From assembly GCF_964204645.1 (NCBI RefSeq), contig NC_134035.1, positions 6,696,501 to 6,760,500 on the forward strand: a stretch of 64,000 bases of DNA, written 5' to 3'. A model generated the notes under the pieces. That model made no database searches. It was not told where the DNA came from and saw only the letters and a program-made list of their open reading frames with translations. The stretch is from Tubulanus polymorphus. Lineage: Eukaryota; Nemertea; Palaeonemertea; Tubulaniformes; Tubulanidae. This document shows, in pieces, positions 13,351 through 27,100 of the stretch. Each line of letters begins with the position of its first letter. The stretch's first letter is position 1. The translations under genes and the position numbers were made by a program.

Positions 13351-16300
13351 AAACATAAGTAAAACTTGTTTAATCCCAATTTCACATGAACCGGATAAAT
13401 TTCGTTGGTCCAAAATAATCCAAATAGGCCTAAGCAGATTCTACTGCATAACCACAGACTGCCAGTTAAAGAACAGAAAAGACAAAAGATATTTCATTCA
13501 TATGGTGCACTTTTTAGTTGGTATTATGGTCTAAGTCACCTTAGAAGCTACCTGATACTGGGTACACAATGGGTATCCAAAGGCCCTATAGATAAGAGAA
13601 TCTTTTTTAAATACATCAAATTCTACACATTGCTTTAAACGGGCAGGGAAATAGTCTACACATGAATGCATGGTTTTGGCATGACATTATTAGTAGATTT
13701 ATCGGTAGATTTATGGAAACTTTCCTGGATTGGTCCCATTTGAATGATGAGGACCAAGTAGTAGGTACAGTAAATGTAAGCAATTTGACAGGAACTTGAA
13801 ACAATTGCAATTCAGATGTCTCTAGAGATGATGTTGTATTGTAGATTTATTTGGTTTTGTTATTGAAGTCTATTTAAGTTTTTCCGCCATTTAATTTTTC
13901 TATTCTATTTTCATTTAAAAGTTGTGATCAAAATATACCTTGAGAACTTGTATCTCTCATTAGAAAGCCTATCGTTCCAACTTTGGTATGTGTCTAATCA
14001 AAGGGTGAGGTGGGGGCAAGAAAGAATTAGACTTGACACAACAATCGAAATTTTGAAATGAACCCTAAGGCCATTTCATTTGATTAATATTTGTTGGGTT
14101 CTTTTGAATGCTTGTGATATGGATTACTGTGGAGGGATTTTTGGGTTTTGCTTAAGAAATCTTTTCATAGGGACAATTGGCACCATTTTTTACTATTGAT
14201 ATTATAACAACATTTGTAGCAGGCAAGCATCTTCCATCTACTAAATATTCATTCCATCAAATATTGCCTCTCAAATCCTATAGATGGCAGACGCGTCAGA
14301 CGTGTTAAATTGTTAAGTCAAGAACGTAGCAGTAGGTGGCAGCACCGAATGTAGTCGCAGTATCGAGTCTTATTTTCACCACGAACAATATCAGCTATCA
14401 TTGTCATTATTTACAGGGAAGAATTTCAAATCAAATAAACGTTTATCAAAATATATTTTTACGAATTAATTGGAAATTAGGAAAATGACTCCATTAAAAA
14501 AATACGAAACATTGTCCAACATACTAACCGGTTTAGGCCAAATATATTAGAATGCTTTATGAGGAAGCAATTAAATCATATATTGTAGAAATTACATTTT
14601 TTCTAGGGGTATATAAGTTAAATGACGTTAAAAGCACTCATTAACAATTTCTGTGCCTGATGCGTTGGCCAAGGCACTGTCAGAAGGAAATTCACATTTA
14701 ATTCATTTATGCTCGAAGCAGTTCTTGGATCATGCTTTATTCTTCACGTGAAATATAATAGTCAGGCTCTTTTGTTGTATTCATTTTTAATAATACATGT
14801 GCACATGTATCAGCATATTTCGCTGAATCGATTGTGCAATCTGGTTATAATCGTGCAGTAAGTATATCGTTTGATTAATAGCATTGCAGCCTACCACCCA
14901 CCAGACCCATTATTATAATGTGTATAAAGCTAACACCCCAATCTACAGAATGGACTGGTCTGAAGTCGACGTTCACGTCGTGCTCCGCTAAGTCGTATGA
15001 AGCTCATAGATGTGTAGAAATAAATACGCCAAAAATAAATAAGATCCCGCTTCACTAATATTCACACTCGCATGCATGCATTATTAACAAGGACAGAATG
15101 GAAAAAAATAAACACCAAATTGATCTGGGAACGAATAAAAACTACACATAAAGCACTGCCACACAGGAGCTAGGGCTAATTTGCATAATTTATGCCAACG
15201 CTACTCCAACTCTTTTTAAATCGCGAATTTGAATCTTCCTTACGAAATATACCCTTTCGGTTACCTTCAAGCTGCAAATCATCATATTAATTTATAATCC
15301 TTACGACGGCGATATTGTTGGTGGAATGAAACAATTTGTTAGAAAGATGGAAGTTGTTTCTGCCGATATTAAATACTCGACCTTTGTTTGTCCGCTGTCT
15401 CCATATCTTTGTGCACTAACCCCGAACAGGGTGTGGGAGTTTTAGTAAACACACACTCTTTTCGAGGGACTTTTAACGAAGATGTGTGTTCACATCGACC
15501 CCAAGTTTATAACTAAAATGCTCTTGGTATCTATAGCTATCATTTGAGTACAAATGTGGTAGGTAAACGGTCCGGTATCCGCCCGAATTTTACGTTGAAA
15601 TTCCTGGCAATATTCTAGCCGCACAGCGTTAGAGCTACAACATGGCGCGCACTGATGAAACGAAGCGATGACGTCACGCTTTCCTCTATACGTTTACAAG
15701 GGCCACGCCAGTCCAATAGTTTGTTTAACAAACTTTGCATTTTCCTTATTGTTTCATCAATTAAGCATTATTGCTGGACTAGAGGAAAACAAATCATATA
15801 AACATTTCACATAATTTCTCCAGTCACTGTGGTAGCAAATTAATTCAGGTAAATTAAAATTTATATTTTTCTACTAATTAACAGGGGCACTGATTTATTG
15901 AAATCGCGGGTTCCCACGTAGGCCTTGCACTGCCGTGGGTTGTTGAGATTAACATTTCTAAATTTCCATTGGAAATGAAAGTGCACTCGAGCGCAAAAAT
16001 CGGTCGGTAGACAAAAAAAAAACCGTTGGGCGGACGGTCTCCCGGGCGAGTGATGAAAAAAAATTTCAAATGGTTTAATCTTACATCAAGTATTTGTATA
16101 TTGTCAACCCAAGTTTGGCCTATTGCCACGGTCGCAATCCAGTTGGACAGCGTGTATTGAATTTACACGAACGCGGCGTAATTTTATTAATTTTGCCATG
16201 AGGTCGGTTTTTTTAACGTCGAGAAATCTGGGCTGTTCTTTGGCGGAAAGTAGGTTTTAATTGAATTCTGTCCAGGCTAAAGCCTTTACAAAATCTGCTC

Positions 16301-17261
16301 GGTGTGGGCTACCATCTCAAGTGAGAAACGAAAAATGTTATAATTGCTGGTGAAAAGCGCGAGGATAACAAACGAAGAATTAATCTCGCATTGCCTGATT
16401 TGGACGCGTTCCCAATATTGTTCGCAAGCTCGAACGCGAGACAGTTCAAAGACCTTTGTCAAGAAATTCAAGATTGGTTTAGAAAGATTACTAAAACATA
16501 AGAATAATATTTTATAACATCTCGGATGTTATAATTTGTCACTATTGAGTCAAATGAAATATAACCAGTATAATCATGATACTACTACATTACATGATCG
16601 CTCCGTGCACAGTTTGGCTGCGTGCCAATTTAAAGCCTTTCGCCTAGATGGCATTAGCATACGGACAATATCTCTGTAGAAGCAATGGAAGATCATATGA
16701 ATGGCCTTAAATTGCTCTCAATGTACTATACTGTATTTATCATTTGCAAACTAGATGGATACCCCTCAATGTTTATCTAGAATTGGAACATTATTGCTGC
16801 GAAATGCGGTCTGATTTATGCTCGAAAATTGATGCCGTAATTTCTATGTAGGTGGTGCACCTTGCAATTAGCAGCCTATTTTTGAGTTGGATGGATTCAA
16901 ATGGACGAAGGAAAAACCCACTTTTGTGTAATGTATATTTCAACTTTACAGATAGCCTAGCTTAGTCAGTTTTGGAAGTAGTTTGCTTAGAGAACATACG
17001 GTACCGGCGGCACAGGCACTCACCGATGAGCTTGGCCTTGGTATACTATACAGAATAGTTCCTCGGAGCGGAGGCCCAGGCACTGACTGATGCAGGCAGT
17101 GCAGGACTCAGGAGAGGAGGACCTCCTCCTCTCCTGGGCTACGGGTTTTTGAAGGATAGAGATTGGATAATGTATCTATGTTTGGTTTGTGACTGGTTAT
17201 TCTGCAATAAATCGGGATCAGAGGAAAAACGTCTTGCTATTGATACGTTCAAAAGTTGGCC

Positions 17262-17729
17262 GCTGTCTCGGGTCATCCTTATTACCGAGATGATGTATTT
17301 TACCAAGATGAACCGAGATCAACCGAGATGAAATTAAATATAACATATTTATTTATTCCTTATCGATTTTAACACTTGAAATCATGTTATATCAGTAATA
17401 AATACCTCCGACCTAGAGTCATATTTTACATATTTTTTTATTTAAAAAAATTTTGACAAAAAACGTAAACTCGGTTAGCAATAAAATTTCATTGAATTTG
17501 ATTGATCGACGATATCATCTCGGTAAAGTTAAAAGTTATTTTTCCAAAAATATCCGACAAAATTTGTAAAATATGAACCCAGCAGGCATTTATTACTGAT
17601 ATAATATGATTTCAATGGTTAAAATCGATATGGAATAAATAAATATGTTATATTTAATTTCATCTCGGTTGATCTCGGTTCATCTCGGTAAAATACATCA
17701 TCTCGGTAATAAGGATGACCGGCTGTCTC
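17262..17729. mobile_element. Hairpin MITE with 8-bp target duplication
   Basis: The element at 17270-17721 (452 bp) starts GGGTCATCCTTATTACCGAG and ends with its near-perfect inverse. The arms are about 135 bp each, so most of it can fold into one hairpin. Exact 8-bp duplications GCTGTCTC flank it at 17262-17269 and 17722-17729. The 8-bp duplication suggests a hAT-type (or P-type) transposase in trans. Each arm contains repeated CCGAGATGA units. No ORF. Confidence 0.88.
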
Positions 17730-18149
17730 CACACACGGCAACCTAAAAAAATACAACAAACTTCGTTTTTCAATGGGCACAACGCATTAAATTAATGAAG
17801 AAATTAAATAGATTCTTAGGTAAAACTTGGAAAAATGAAAACTTATTATGTCGAAATTCGACAAATAGATAAGTAAAAATTGTGAACAAATTATCTCGTA
17901 TGTCACCTAGGGGCTTCCGTTCTGACGGGAGCTGTTTTAAAAAATTATTATTTTGCAAAAATCTTATTTTTACAGTCGGCACAAACCAGAAACAAACATA
18001 TATTTATTTTGGTGTGGCTCAACAGCAGTGGTTACTGGCAAAACTAATTATTTTTTTCTACAATTTTATCTATAGAGTTTCTGAAGAAAGAATTGATGCG
18101 ATAAACTGATTAACTTTATAAAGATAAACAAGAAGTGAATTGAGTAACA

Positions 18150-21100
18150 ATGTCTGACAGTGAAGATTTCTCTGATGCCGAAAGTGAAAAGAGCTTCCAT
18201 GGTTTCAGCAGTGGTGTAAGTAATAGATACTGCTTTCATTTTAATGTAAACCCAGAGAACTGGCAATTTAGGTAATGTTGAAACCATCCACAAAACGGAA
18301 GTGATATTGAAAAGAGACAAAATGGCGGCTTTTTGAATCGCAGAAGGGGTAGGGTCTAGAGGGTCCAGAGGGTTAGGGTCAAGAGGGTCCAGAGGGTTAG
18401 GGTTAGGCTTAGGTTCCGTTACATATTTTAACATTGTAGGGTTAGGATGAGGCTATAAGTAGTTAAAAAGTTACGACTGAACGAAGCAACCGTCGTAGCG
18501 CTTTGGGGTAACGTTAGGCTTGCACTCTTATGCTTGCGTGTTCGAATCCCAATTTTCGTGAATCTTTCTCAGAATTTTCTAAGTCCAGCGCATTCGCGCA
18601 TGCGCATTGGATTGATTTGTGGATGGTTTCAACATTACACAAATTGCAGAGAACTGCGTAGAACTGATGAATTTTAATTAAATCCACTTTGAGGGTTAAT
18701 AAAGCAAGGGACTGAGTGTGATCTTGTTTGCTTTGAGGAAATTTTGCAAATATCAGGGAGATGTAGGGCAACATTAAAAAAGGTGCCCGGAAAGTTCAAT
18801 CTTCCCTTGGCAGGGATTCAGGTCTGGTGGCAGGGCGGATCTCGCGGGTCTTAAAGAAGAAAGGGTCTCCTGGAAGACCCTCAAAATATTTAAGTGCCCT
18901 CAAAAATTTTGCTCGCAAAACAATTTCATGACTCTAAATGCAGGAAATGGCCTCAAATCAGTGCTGGAATCTCAAAATTTTCTGTGGGGGCCTCAGACCC
19001 CCCCTGAAGGGCTTCGCGCTGAAGCAGTGTTAGCCTCGCGCGTTGCGCTTGGTGTGTTATCAGTGCCCTTTTCTTTTAGGTATACCCCTAGAATTCTGAG
19101 AAGACCCTCGGATTTACCCCTAGATCCACCCCTGGGTGGCATCGAGATTCTTTTATAACAGGATACCCACAGTCTGATAAATGCCCTGTGTAGATATATT
19201 TGCTTAGCTGCACAAAAACACACAACACCTATCAGATTGCTGTTGTCTATGGCAAATTCATTAAAGGGTTATGAAGACTTTTTTAGATAGCAACAATTTT
19301 CCGCAAAACAAATGATTTATATATATCTATAGTATTGCTGCATTGAAATGCATTTAAAAAAATTGATAACTTGCAAAATCGAGTGTTTTGTTCACGATGT
19401 GGCGACATCTCGCGAACCCGGAAGTGATGACGTCATTCTTAGAATAACACAAACAACGAAGATGGAAGCCAATGTAGTAGAAACACTTATCAAACTGTGA
19501 AAGCGATGGAGAAAGTTCGAATAAATCTTCATCTATCACAATATCCGAATCAATACCAGCCGACGAAGAAGATTAAATGTTTCGGATAAAGAGGAGGAGA
19601 TCATTTTAATGCCTCACATGTTCGAGCCTGAGGCATCATCGTCTGACAGCGACGGCGAAAATCTCGATTCAAATGAAATGGATTGGCGATTGGATCTCAA
19701 TAGGTTTTCACACTGGTCAGTGTCATATTCATTTATTCATTTTTAAGAATTTTTCAAATTCATTGAAACTGTACTGTAAGTAAGCCCCTTTTTTAAATTT
19801 TGGAAATACAATATTGTATTGATGTTTTCCAGCCTTTGTCATTGCCTGTGGTCTTCCTGCATTTTCATTATAATGCAAAGCCGCTAGATAAATCCTGTCA
19901 ACAGAAAAATATCAAAAATATTTTCCAATAACAATACTTTTGATATAATTCAGTACCGGTAATACAAAATGTAATCAAAATACCTGCTGTTCATTCTTCT
20001 GTATGAGAATTTGTACACCTTGGGCGCAAAATGGTTAACAACACTGTGATAACATTCAACGCCACTGGTTTGACCAAGAGATGACATACTGGCCACGTCA
20101 TTGATGAATGATTTCTTAGTAAGCAATTTTACTAATTTATCGGTTACTTCCCAACCTAGAAAATATATAATTATACCATTAATATTGGATAATTCTTGGA
20201 CTGACTTTAGAAACCTGTAAACTAACACTAGTACCTGATTTGAACCATTTCCGCTTACCTCCTATTTGTTGATGTACACAATCCACATGATCATTTTGAA
20301 TGTGTTTGACACAAGTCAACCACTTCGCCCTAATCTTTTCCTTGTTACCTGGTTCTGATGACACGGCGCACCAATATATATGGAATGTTAGGCTTTTTGT
20401 CAATTCGGAGATTAGAGAAAATCCATTTTGCTTGCATCGCCTCCTAAAATAAGTGGCTGATTTTTCAGGCTCTCCAATACGATACTGCAAGATCTCTCCC
20501 AAATCGTCTCGACTGCGTTGTGGAGGTACTTTGTCTGATGGGAGAAGAATGCCCTGAACGACTGACATTGTACTCCAATAACCCTAATAATAAGTATAAT
20601 TGAGAAAAATATTATGGAATCAAATACTACAATAATAAGATAAAATACATCATTGTTGGTTGCTTACTTCATCAAACGTAAAATTTTAGTAGGCAAACTT
20701 CCCGTGAAAAGTATCGCAGCACTCAAAAGTATGTTCAGTATTGACAATTGGCCAATTGAAAGTTGATTTAGCCACACATCGATGAAACCACAATTCTGAC
20801 AGGTAGTATGCACAGTGAGCAGAGTTCCTTTTACCTTCAAAATGAATTCGTAAATTTTTAATGCGAGGTCTTTTCATACCCGAGTAGCCGAAAGGAATGA
20901 ATGTCTATTGTATTTTTAGTCTATAGCATCTGTACTTTTTTATAACATTTATTTTCTCCTCGACATTGAAGACAGACCACCAGGAGTTTAAGAAGGGCAT
21001 TCTCAAAAACAAAGTATTTTTGTCTTTTCTGATGGGACAAATTTTAATCAAACCTGCAGAATGAAAAAAAGTTTGAAATCATTGGATGGTTTATTTTTTA

Positions 21101-24100
21101 TATAATTTTGTTCTGATAATAAAGGCTTACCGCATCTCTTCGTATGACTCGATTTCATCAAATTCACTAATGTCAGGATAGTATTCTGGATCATCAATTT
21201 CGTCAAAATTAATATCACTACATCTGTCATCATCCGAGTCATCATACCAGTGCTCACTTTCATAACAAATTCTTTTTTAAGGTGTGGATGGCAGTAGACT
21301 GGACTCGTTTCTTTGATTGACAATTTTCACATTTAGGTATCCATTTCCGAGTCTGTTTACCTAAAAAAAAATTGTTATTATACTCAATATTACCTTGCTG
21401 AAAAACCAGGGGGACAATAATCATTAGTTTATCGGAAGGTGTACCTTTGTCGAGTGGATTGAAGATTAATACGGAATCATTTGCTATCATATCGAGAGAC
21501 GAGTCAATCGGTTCTATACCAGAGATATTCAATGGCTGAATTGCCTCTTCTACCAACCGTCATCTCTTACGCCTATGGTATGCACCACCCGTTGTTCTGG
21601 GTGTTGATGAAAAGGATCCTTGTTGGTAGCTACCAGCTATAATGCGATTCTACTGTCACTGATTCATCCCGGCCTCCAACCATTTGAACAGTAGGAATAG
21701 CATCCTGTTTCAGATATAAGCTGGAAGATAGGTAAAGTGGTAGTAATTCTTTACAACTGTGTAAACGATGTGTAAATTTGTTGGTATATCTTGAAACAAA
21801 AATTACTTGAATTGAATTGAAATTTTATGGATTGGTTTCCTATTGAAATGATCAAATATTATTAACATCGGATGGGCACTTATTTAGGCTATGTCTTTTA
21901 AATTGTGAGTTGTAATTACTTCTTGGCGAATCCACTCTTATATTTCAAAAGTTTTTCAAAAACTATTGTCGGTAAAGTGTTTATAGCACAATACACTACT
22001 CCCCGACAGCTTCCAATTCTGTCTTTTTGTGCAAATAAAAGTCGTCCACAGTCGAGCATGCCTTTTGTCCCTGGGCCAAGGATAGGCACGATCATCCTGG
22101 TGCCCACAATTCATCGCCACGCATCGACGAGGCATGATTAAAAGCGAAAATAAAGCGGTGATCTGCTGTATAGAAAAAACAAACCACACAGTACGGCACT
22201 AGCTTACTGCAGTATGCAGCTGCTCGTTCTAAGAATGACATCATCCGCTGAGCGCTCGGATGTTAGCGTCTCATTGCTAAGGGAGTTGCTAGGGCCCCTA
22301 AAAGTTTTTTCATAAAAATTTCAAATTGTATTTATTTACAATGCCATTCTAAGTCACTGATCACATATTCATTGAATTCGGTTAAAATAGTTTTATAATC
22401 TTCATAACCCCTTTAATAGCTATAAATAGCTATATTTAATAAACAAGATTTCTGATTGGTGGTCATATTATTGTGGCTTATTAGTGCACAAATAGCTACA
22501 CACGGGCAGCAGAATCCCCCATTGCCATCAGATTTCAGAGTTCCTGTCACCTAAAATTAATCAAAACACTGAAATTGATATGGATTAAGTGAATTGGGCT
22601 AGGATTAGAAACATTATCATTTTTGTATAATTTGTAGGAAGAAGGCGATGGTGGAGGCAGGAAATCAGGTAGTGATGGAGGCAGCCCTGCGACTAGACGC
22701 AGTGCTGCTGCTGGTGATGGTAGTGATGCAGATAGCGATGCTGGACCGAGTCGTAGAAATCCCGTTATCAGCCACGATGATGAAGATGCCGGAAGTGATG
22801 ATGAGGAATCTGGTCGTAAGAGGAAAAATAGTTTCATCGATGATGAAGGAGATGAGGTAATTTAGAGGTGATCATTGTAATAGATCACCACCTAATATAG
22901 ATATAAAAACCGATATAGGTGTAGAGGTTACTTCTTTTAAATTGGTCTGCAATACAATGTGTAATACTGATGTTTTGGGATTGTCGATGACTTAAAAACA
23001 CTATTGTTAAATTTGGATTTGAAATAGCTTAGAGACACAACTCAATCTCAGTGCCATGTATCTTATACCCACCATGTATCAACTTCAGAGGTGAGGCCTA
23101 CACTCGTATATCTTCAACTATTTTCCTACACCGTATTAAAGCGTGTTTGGTTCAATGATAGGAATATCATAGTGTGTTTAAAACTCATTCGTCTTAACTC
23201 TAACCCATTAGCATTCAAGCCGACCGTATCCGCACTGCCTATTACTCCTCAAGCCACCCAAATCCGTCCCGGCACCTTTTAGCCTACTTTGGACTTAAGT
23301 CCCAGCGGGCTATTGCGTTCACTTTTCGTCCGTCATCCGTCTGTTCGCCCATCCGTCCGTCTGTAGATGGAATCGAGTAATTTTGGAAGTTTTGAAGACG
23401 CTTCAAGGTAATGTCTTGATATTTTGGTTACACATGTAGCTACCCTAGACACATCTTCAGCCCAAAAACTGGCCCTGTCAGAAACAAGATGGCCGACTGG
23501 CAGCCATTGTTGTCTGCAAAATCAGCATTTTTTACACGTTTTTGAACTCTTTGAGGGAAATTTTGAAGACGCTTTGATCAATTACCTTGGTCTTTCGTAT
23601 ATATTTGAATCCCCCAAGGGCCCATCAGCATAACAAAAATTGGGTCGATCGGACTCAAGATGGCCATCCTATGGCCTTTTTAGTGCCCAAAAATATCAAT
23701 TTTTGACCAAATTCTGAGTCCTGTAGCTTCCTACTGGTTTGCCATTTCTCATTGCAATTGCTGATGGGTATTCTTTGGAAAGGGATGTTTCATACCTGAG
23801 ACTGGTATTTTCGATCAGTTAATTATGACGCAATTGGCAGCCATCTTGGTGTCATCAGTACTCATTTGTAAGTGGGAAAAAGTTTTTCGACATTATATTG
23901 ATACCTAAGCATATTTGTTAGCACAATAAATTAGAAAGTTGTAGCTTATAACGTGTTCTATGATTGTGGTGAGTTTCAAGGTCATTGGTTTTTGTATATT
24001 GCCACCAGGGGGCGTTGAATAATACAATAACTTAGTATTTCTATATTATAATTGTACCAATGCGTATTTTGTTACCTCAATCAATTGCAATGTTGTAGCT

Positions 24101-27100
24101 CATGACATCGTCTATGATTGTGGTGAGTTTCAAGAACATAAGTTATTCTATATGGTCAACAGGGGCGTTCAATAGTAGAATAACTTAGTATTTCCTTATA
24201 AGATTGGTACCTAGGCATATTTTGTACCACAATCAATTAAATAATCGTAGCTGCTGATATGTTCTATTATTGTGGTGAGTTTCAAGGTTATTGGTTTTGT
24301 ATATGGTCACCAGGGGGCGTTGAATATTGAAATTGTGAGATTGTTGAGCATTTGAAACCACTTCCGAAGTGGGCATGATGTCCCTGGACCCCTAATTTCG
24401 TATGCTGCACGAAAATGGTTATAGTGGTATTCGAACCCTTTAGCTTATGAATGATAAACCAGATACCCAAGTCCTCGAAATAACGGACAGAAATCAACAT
24501 CCTCTTATTTCAATTTCTCGAGTATTTCGAGTTTGAACATGACACATATGAGCGCTCACTTCAAATCCAAGCGACTTTGGGTGAATTTCGAAGGCCAAAA
24601 GGACATGATTTTGGTGGCCCACTACATCAAATCTTACATCATATGAAAGCCTTTATTATTTATTGCAAAATAACACAAACTGGTAATGCATGGAAATCAA
24701 CAGCAAATGAACTACTTATTCGGTATCGTAATGAGCTTTCACTGGATTTTCCCTTGAATTTTTGAGGAGTAATTGACACTGCATAGTGAAATTCCTGGGT
24801 GCTAATGGGTTGATTAACAATGAGATATTTGGACTTACCGTATTTTCCGGCCAATAAGCCGATTTTCTAGCCTCAGATTTTTACCCAAAATATCGTGATC
24901 GGCTTATTGGGCGGATACGATCTGACATAAAAAATCACTTCCCGATCTATGCCACTCTAATGCTCTCAATGATCGTCAAAATCAAGAAAAGTGGTCGATA
25001 TTTATTTGAGGTCATTATTTACTATCAATTATAATCTATTTTGAACTATTTTATTTTTACTTTGATTGTTCCATCACCGCACAGCGGCAATGGTATACAT
25101 TTATATAACGCGCGAGTTCATCGTACTACCACGTGTCAGTTCATACATTAGTATATATGCAAATCAGCAGTGAGCCGCGTACTGCATGTATGGCTGTGTG
25201 TATAGTAATCAGCTGAGTGAGTCTATATATAGCACAGTCACTCGGCGATGATAGTATTCACAGCACTCTCACACATCGGCGGGCGCTACTGTCAGCCTCT
25301 TAAATCGTCAATTAAGACAAACTAATTGACAAATCAGTGAATTAAAATCTCTTAATCTCTTAAAATCTCTTAAAATCGCTTTATGAAATCCATGTATTTT
25401 AGGCTAAAAAACTGCCCTCGGCTTATTGGCCGAGTCGGCTTATTGGCCGGAAAATACGGTAACAATAGATGGCGAATTCATCGCACAACATCAGTTAGTT
25501 TAATGCCCTTTACTACTAAAATAAACTATCATCAGCCGTTCTATGCAGTGTGTTAGTGACCTCATCTATTGTAATGGGGGCTGAACACTCATGAATAGGC
25601 ATATTTTCTGCAAAATACCCCTTCTGCACTGATGGTTGCTGCAGATTTTATCACCCTAAGAAGATATGCCGCTTATTTTAGATTTGCCTGGCAGGCAAAG
25701 AGTTAAGCATGCAGTATCAATATATGTGATTATTCATATTATTCATATCGGGGTTGACTATTTCGTACAATGTCCCGTTACACAGATTTTGAATGATTAT
25801 TTTAGGAGTTCAGAGAGGAAGATGAAGATGATGAAGATGAACGAAGGCGATTGAAAAAACGAAAAAAACTCGCCGATTTCATTTTAGACGAAGCTGGTAA
25901 GTTAGAAATAACTACTGAGGTCAGGTTATATCGTCGACCGATTTCAATCAGTAGTGTTTATAGTCCGTAGTGTGTTCACTGTGCTCACTTTCTTCGTCCA
26001 GTCGTCTCCGAGATGTATTTTCAAAAGTTTATAGAGTTTAGCCCATGCTCCATAGTTCATGGAGATGCCCGCATCGATTGTACCTATCTCTTCTCTCCTT
26101 AGCAGATAAATATCTAATGGGGGGGGGGGGGGTCCTGAACCGGATTGTGCAGCTGTCACAGTATGTTGTCATAGGATACAATTTGCAGGATTTTTATGCC
26201 CCCGGCACAAGTCTAGTTGAGGGGGTATATAGAATTACCATAGTGTGAATACGCCGGTACAAGTGATCCTAACAGCCTAGAGGCTGCAATTGCCGACCGA
26301 TTTTTCATTCAAACTATTGTTGCGTTAACAAGTCACCATCAGGTTCAAATTCCGACAATGTAAAATTTAGAAAAACGGTTATCACTGCTTTACCGATATG
26401 TATTGTATTTGAATTTGTTTACAGAGGTTGATGATGAAGGTGAAGAGGAAGAAGATGATTGGGAAGAGGGAGCTGAAGAGATCATCGATCGGAAATCAAT
26501 CATTGATTCTGGACCAAGCGCTCGTGACATCGAAGGCAAACGGCGTCTCGAACAAATGTGGAGGTATGAAAATAAATCAGTTTGGGATTTCTAATAGACA
26601 ATAGGATACTGGCACCGCTACTTTGCAAGTGAGAATGCCATGTAATTTTGATACATGTCAAACCAAAAATCAAGAGTTATGAAATTGCATGCTGAGGTTT
26701 TTTAGAGGAATTTCATAATGAATCTGAATTATGTTGTAATGTTTTATAGCCAAAAAGAAGATGAAATAGAAGAATATTACCGACGTAAATATGCAGAAGT
26801 TTCAACCGCGGAGAGATTTGGTGATGGTGAAGAGATGTCTGATCAGATTACACAACAAGGTCTCCTGCCTGGTGTCAAAGATCCTAATTTGTGGGTGGTT
26901 AAATGTCGTATGGGAGAAGAGAAGGCCACAGTGCTTCAAATAATGAGAAAGTATATCGCGTATCAGTTCACCGATGAGGTAGGTATACGTGCTCCTTAAG
27001 ACCCACCCCACTTCCCTGATACTTTTAGGTTTACAGAGACCAATTGCTCTGCCTGAAGAAAACATGATAAAAGTAACTAATTGCATTTTAGCTAAAATTT

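Larger units (their letters stand above)
13024..18149. promoter_or_regulatory. Divergent upstream region between ZC3H4-like and SPT5 genes
   Basis: This 5.1-kb stretch lies between the first recognised exons of two divergent genes. It should contain the missing 5' exon of the minus-strand gene and both promoters. A CRE-type palindrome TGACGTCA sits near 15669 in a locally CG-rich patch. A SINE (13190-13350) and a hairpin MITE (17270-17721) are annotated separately. No other coding sequence was supported; start sites cannot be placed. Confidence 0.45.
19261..22416. mobile_element. Kolobok-like DNA transposon, 3.15 kb, TTAA-flanked
   Basis: The element spans 19265-22412 with TTAA on both sides (19261-19264 and 22413-22416). 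Its ends are inverted: AGGGTTATGAAGA at the left, and the complement of AGGGGTTATGAAGA at the right, a one-base difference. It encodes a THAP-domain protein on the minus strand. Kolobok transposons combine a THAP-containing transposase with TTAA duplications, so this assignment rests on ends, target site and gene together. It sits in SPT5 intron 1 and its coding region is broken. Confidence 0.82.

Noticed and set aside
15600-15720. First coding exon of the ZC3H4-like gene near the TGACGTCA site
   Set aside because: The minus-strand ATG there is followed at once by a stop and no donor in the needed phase was seen.
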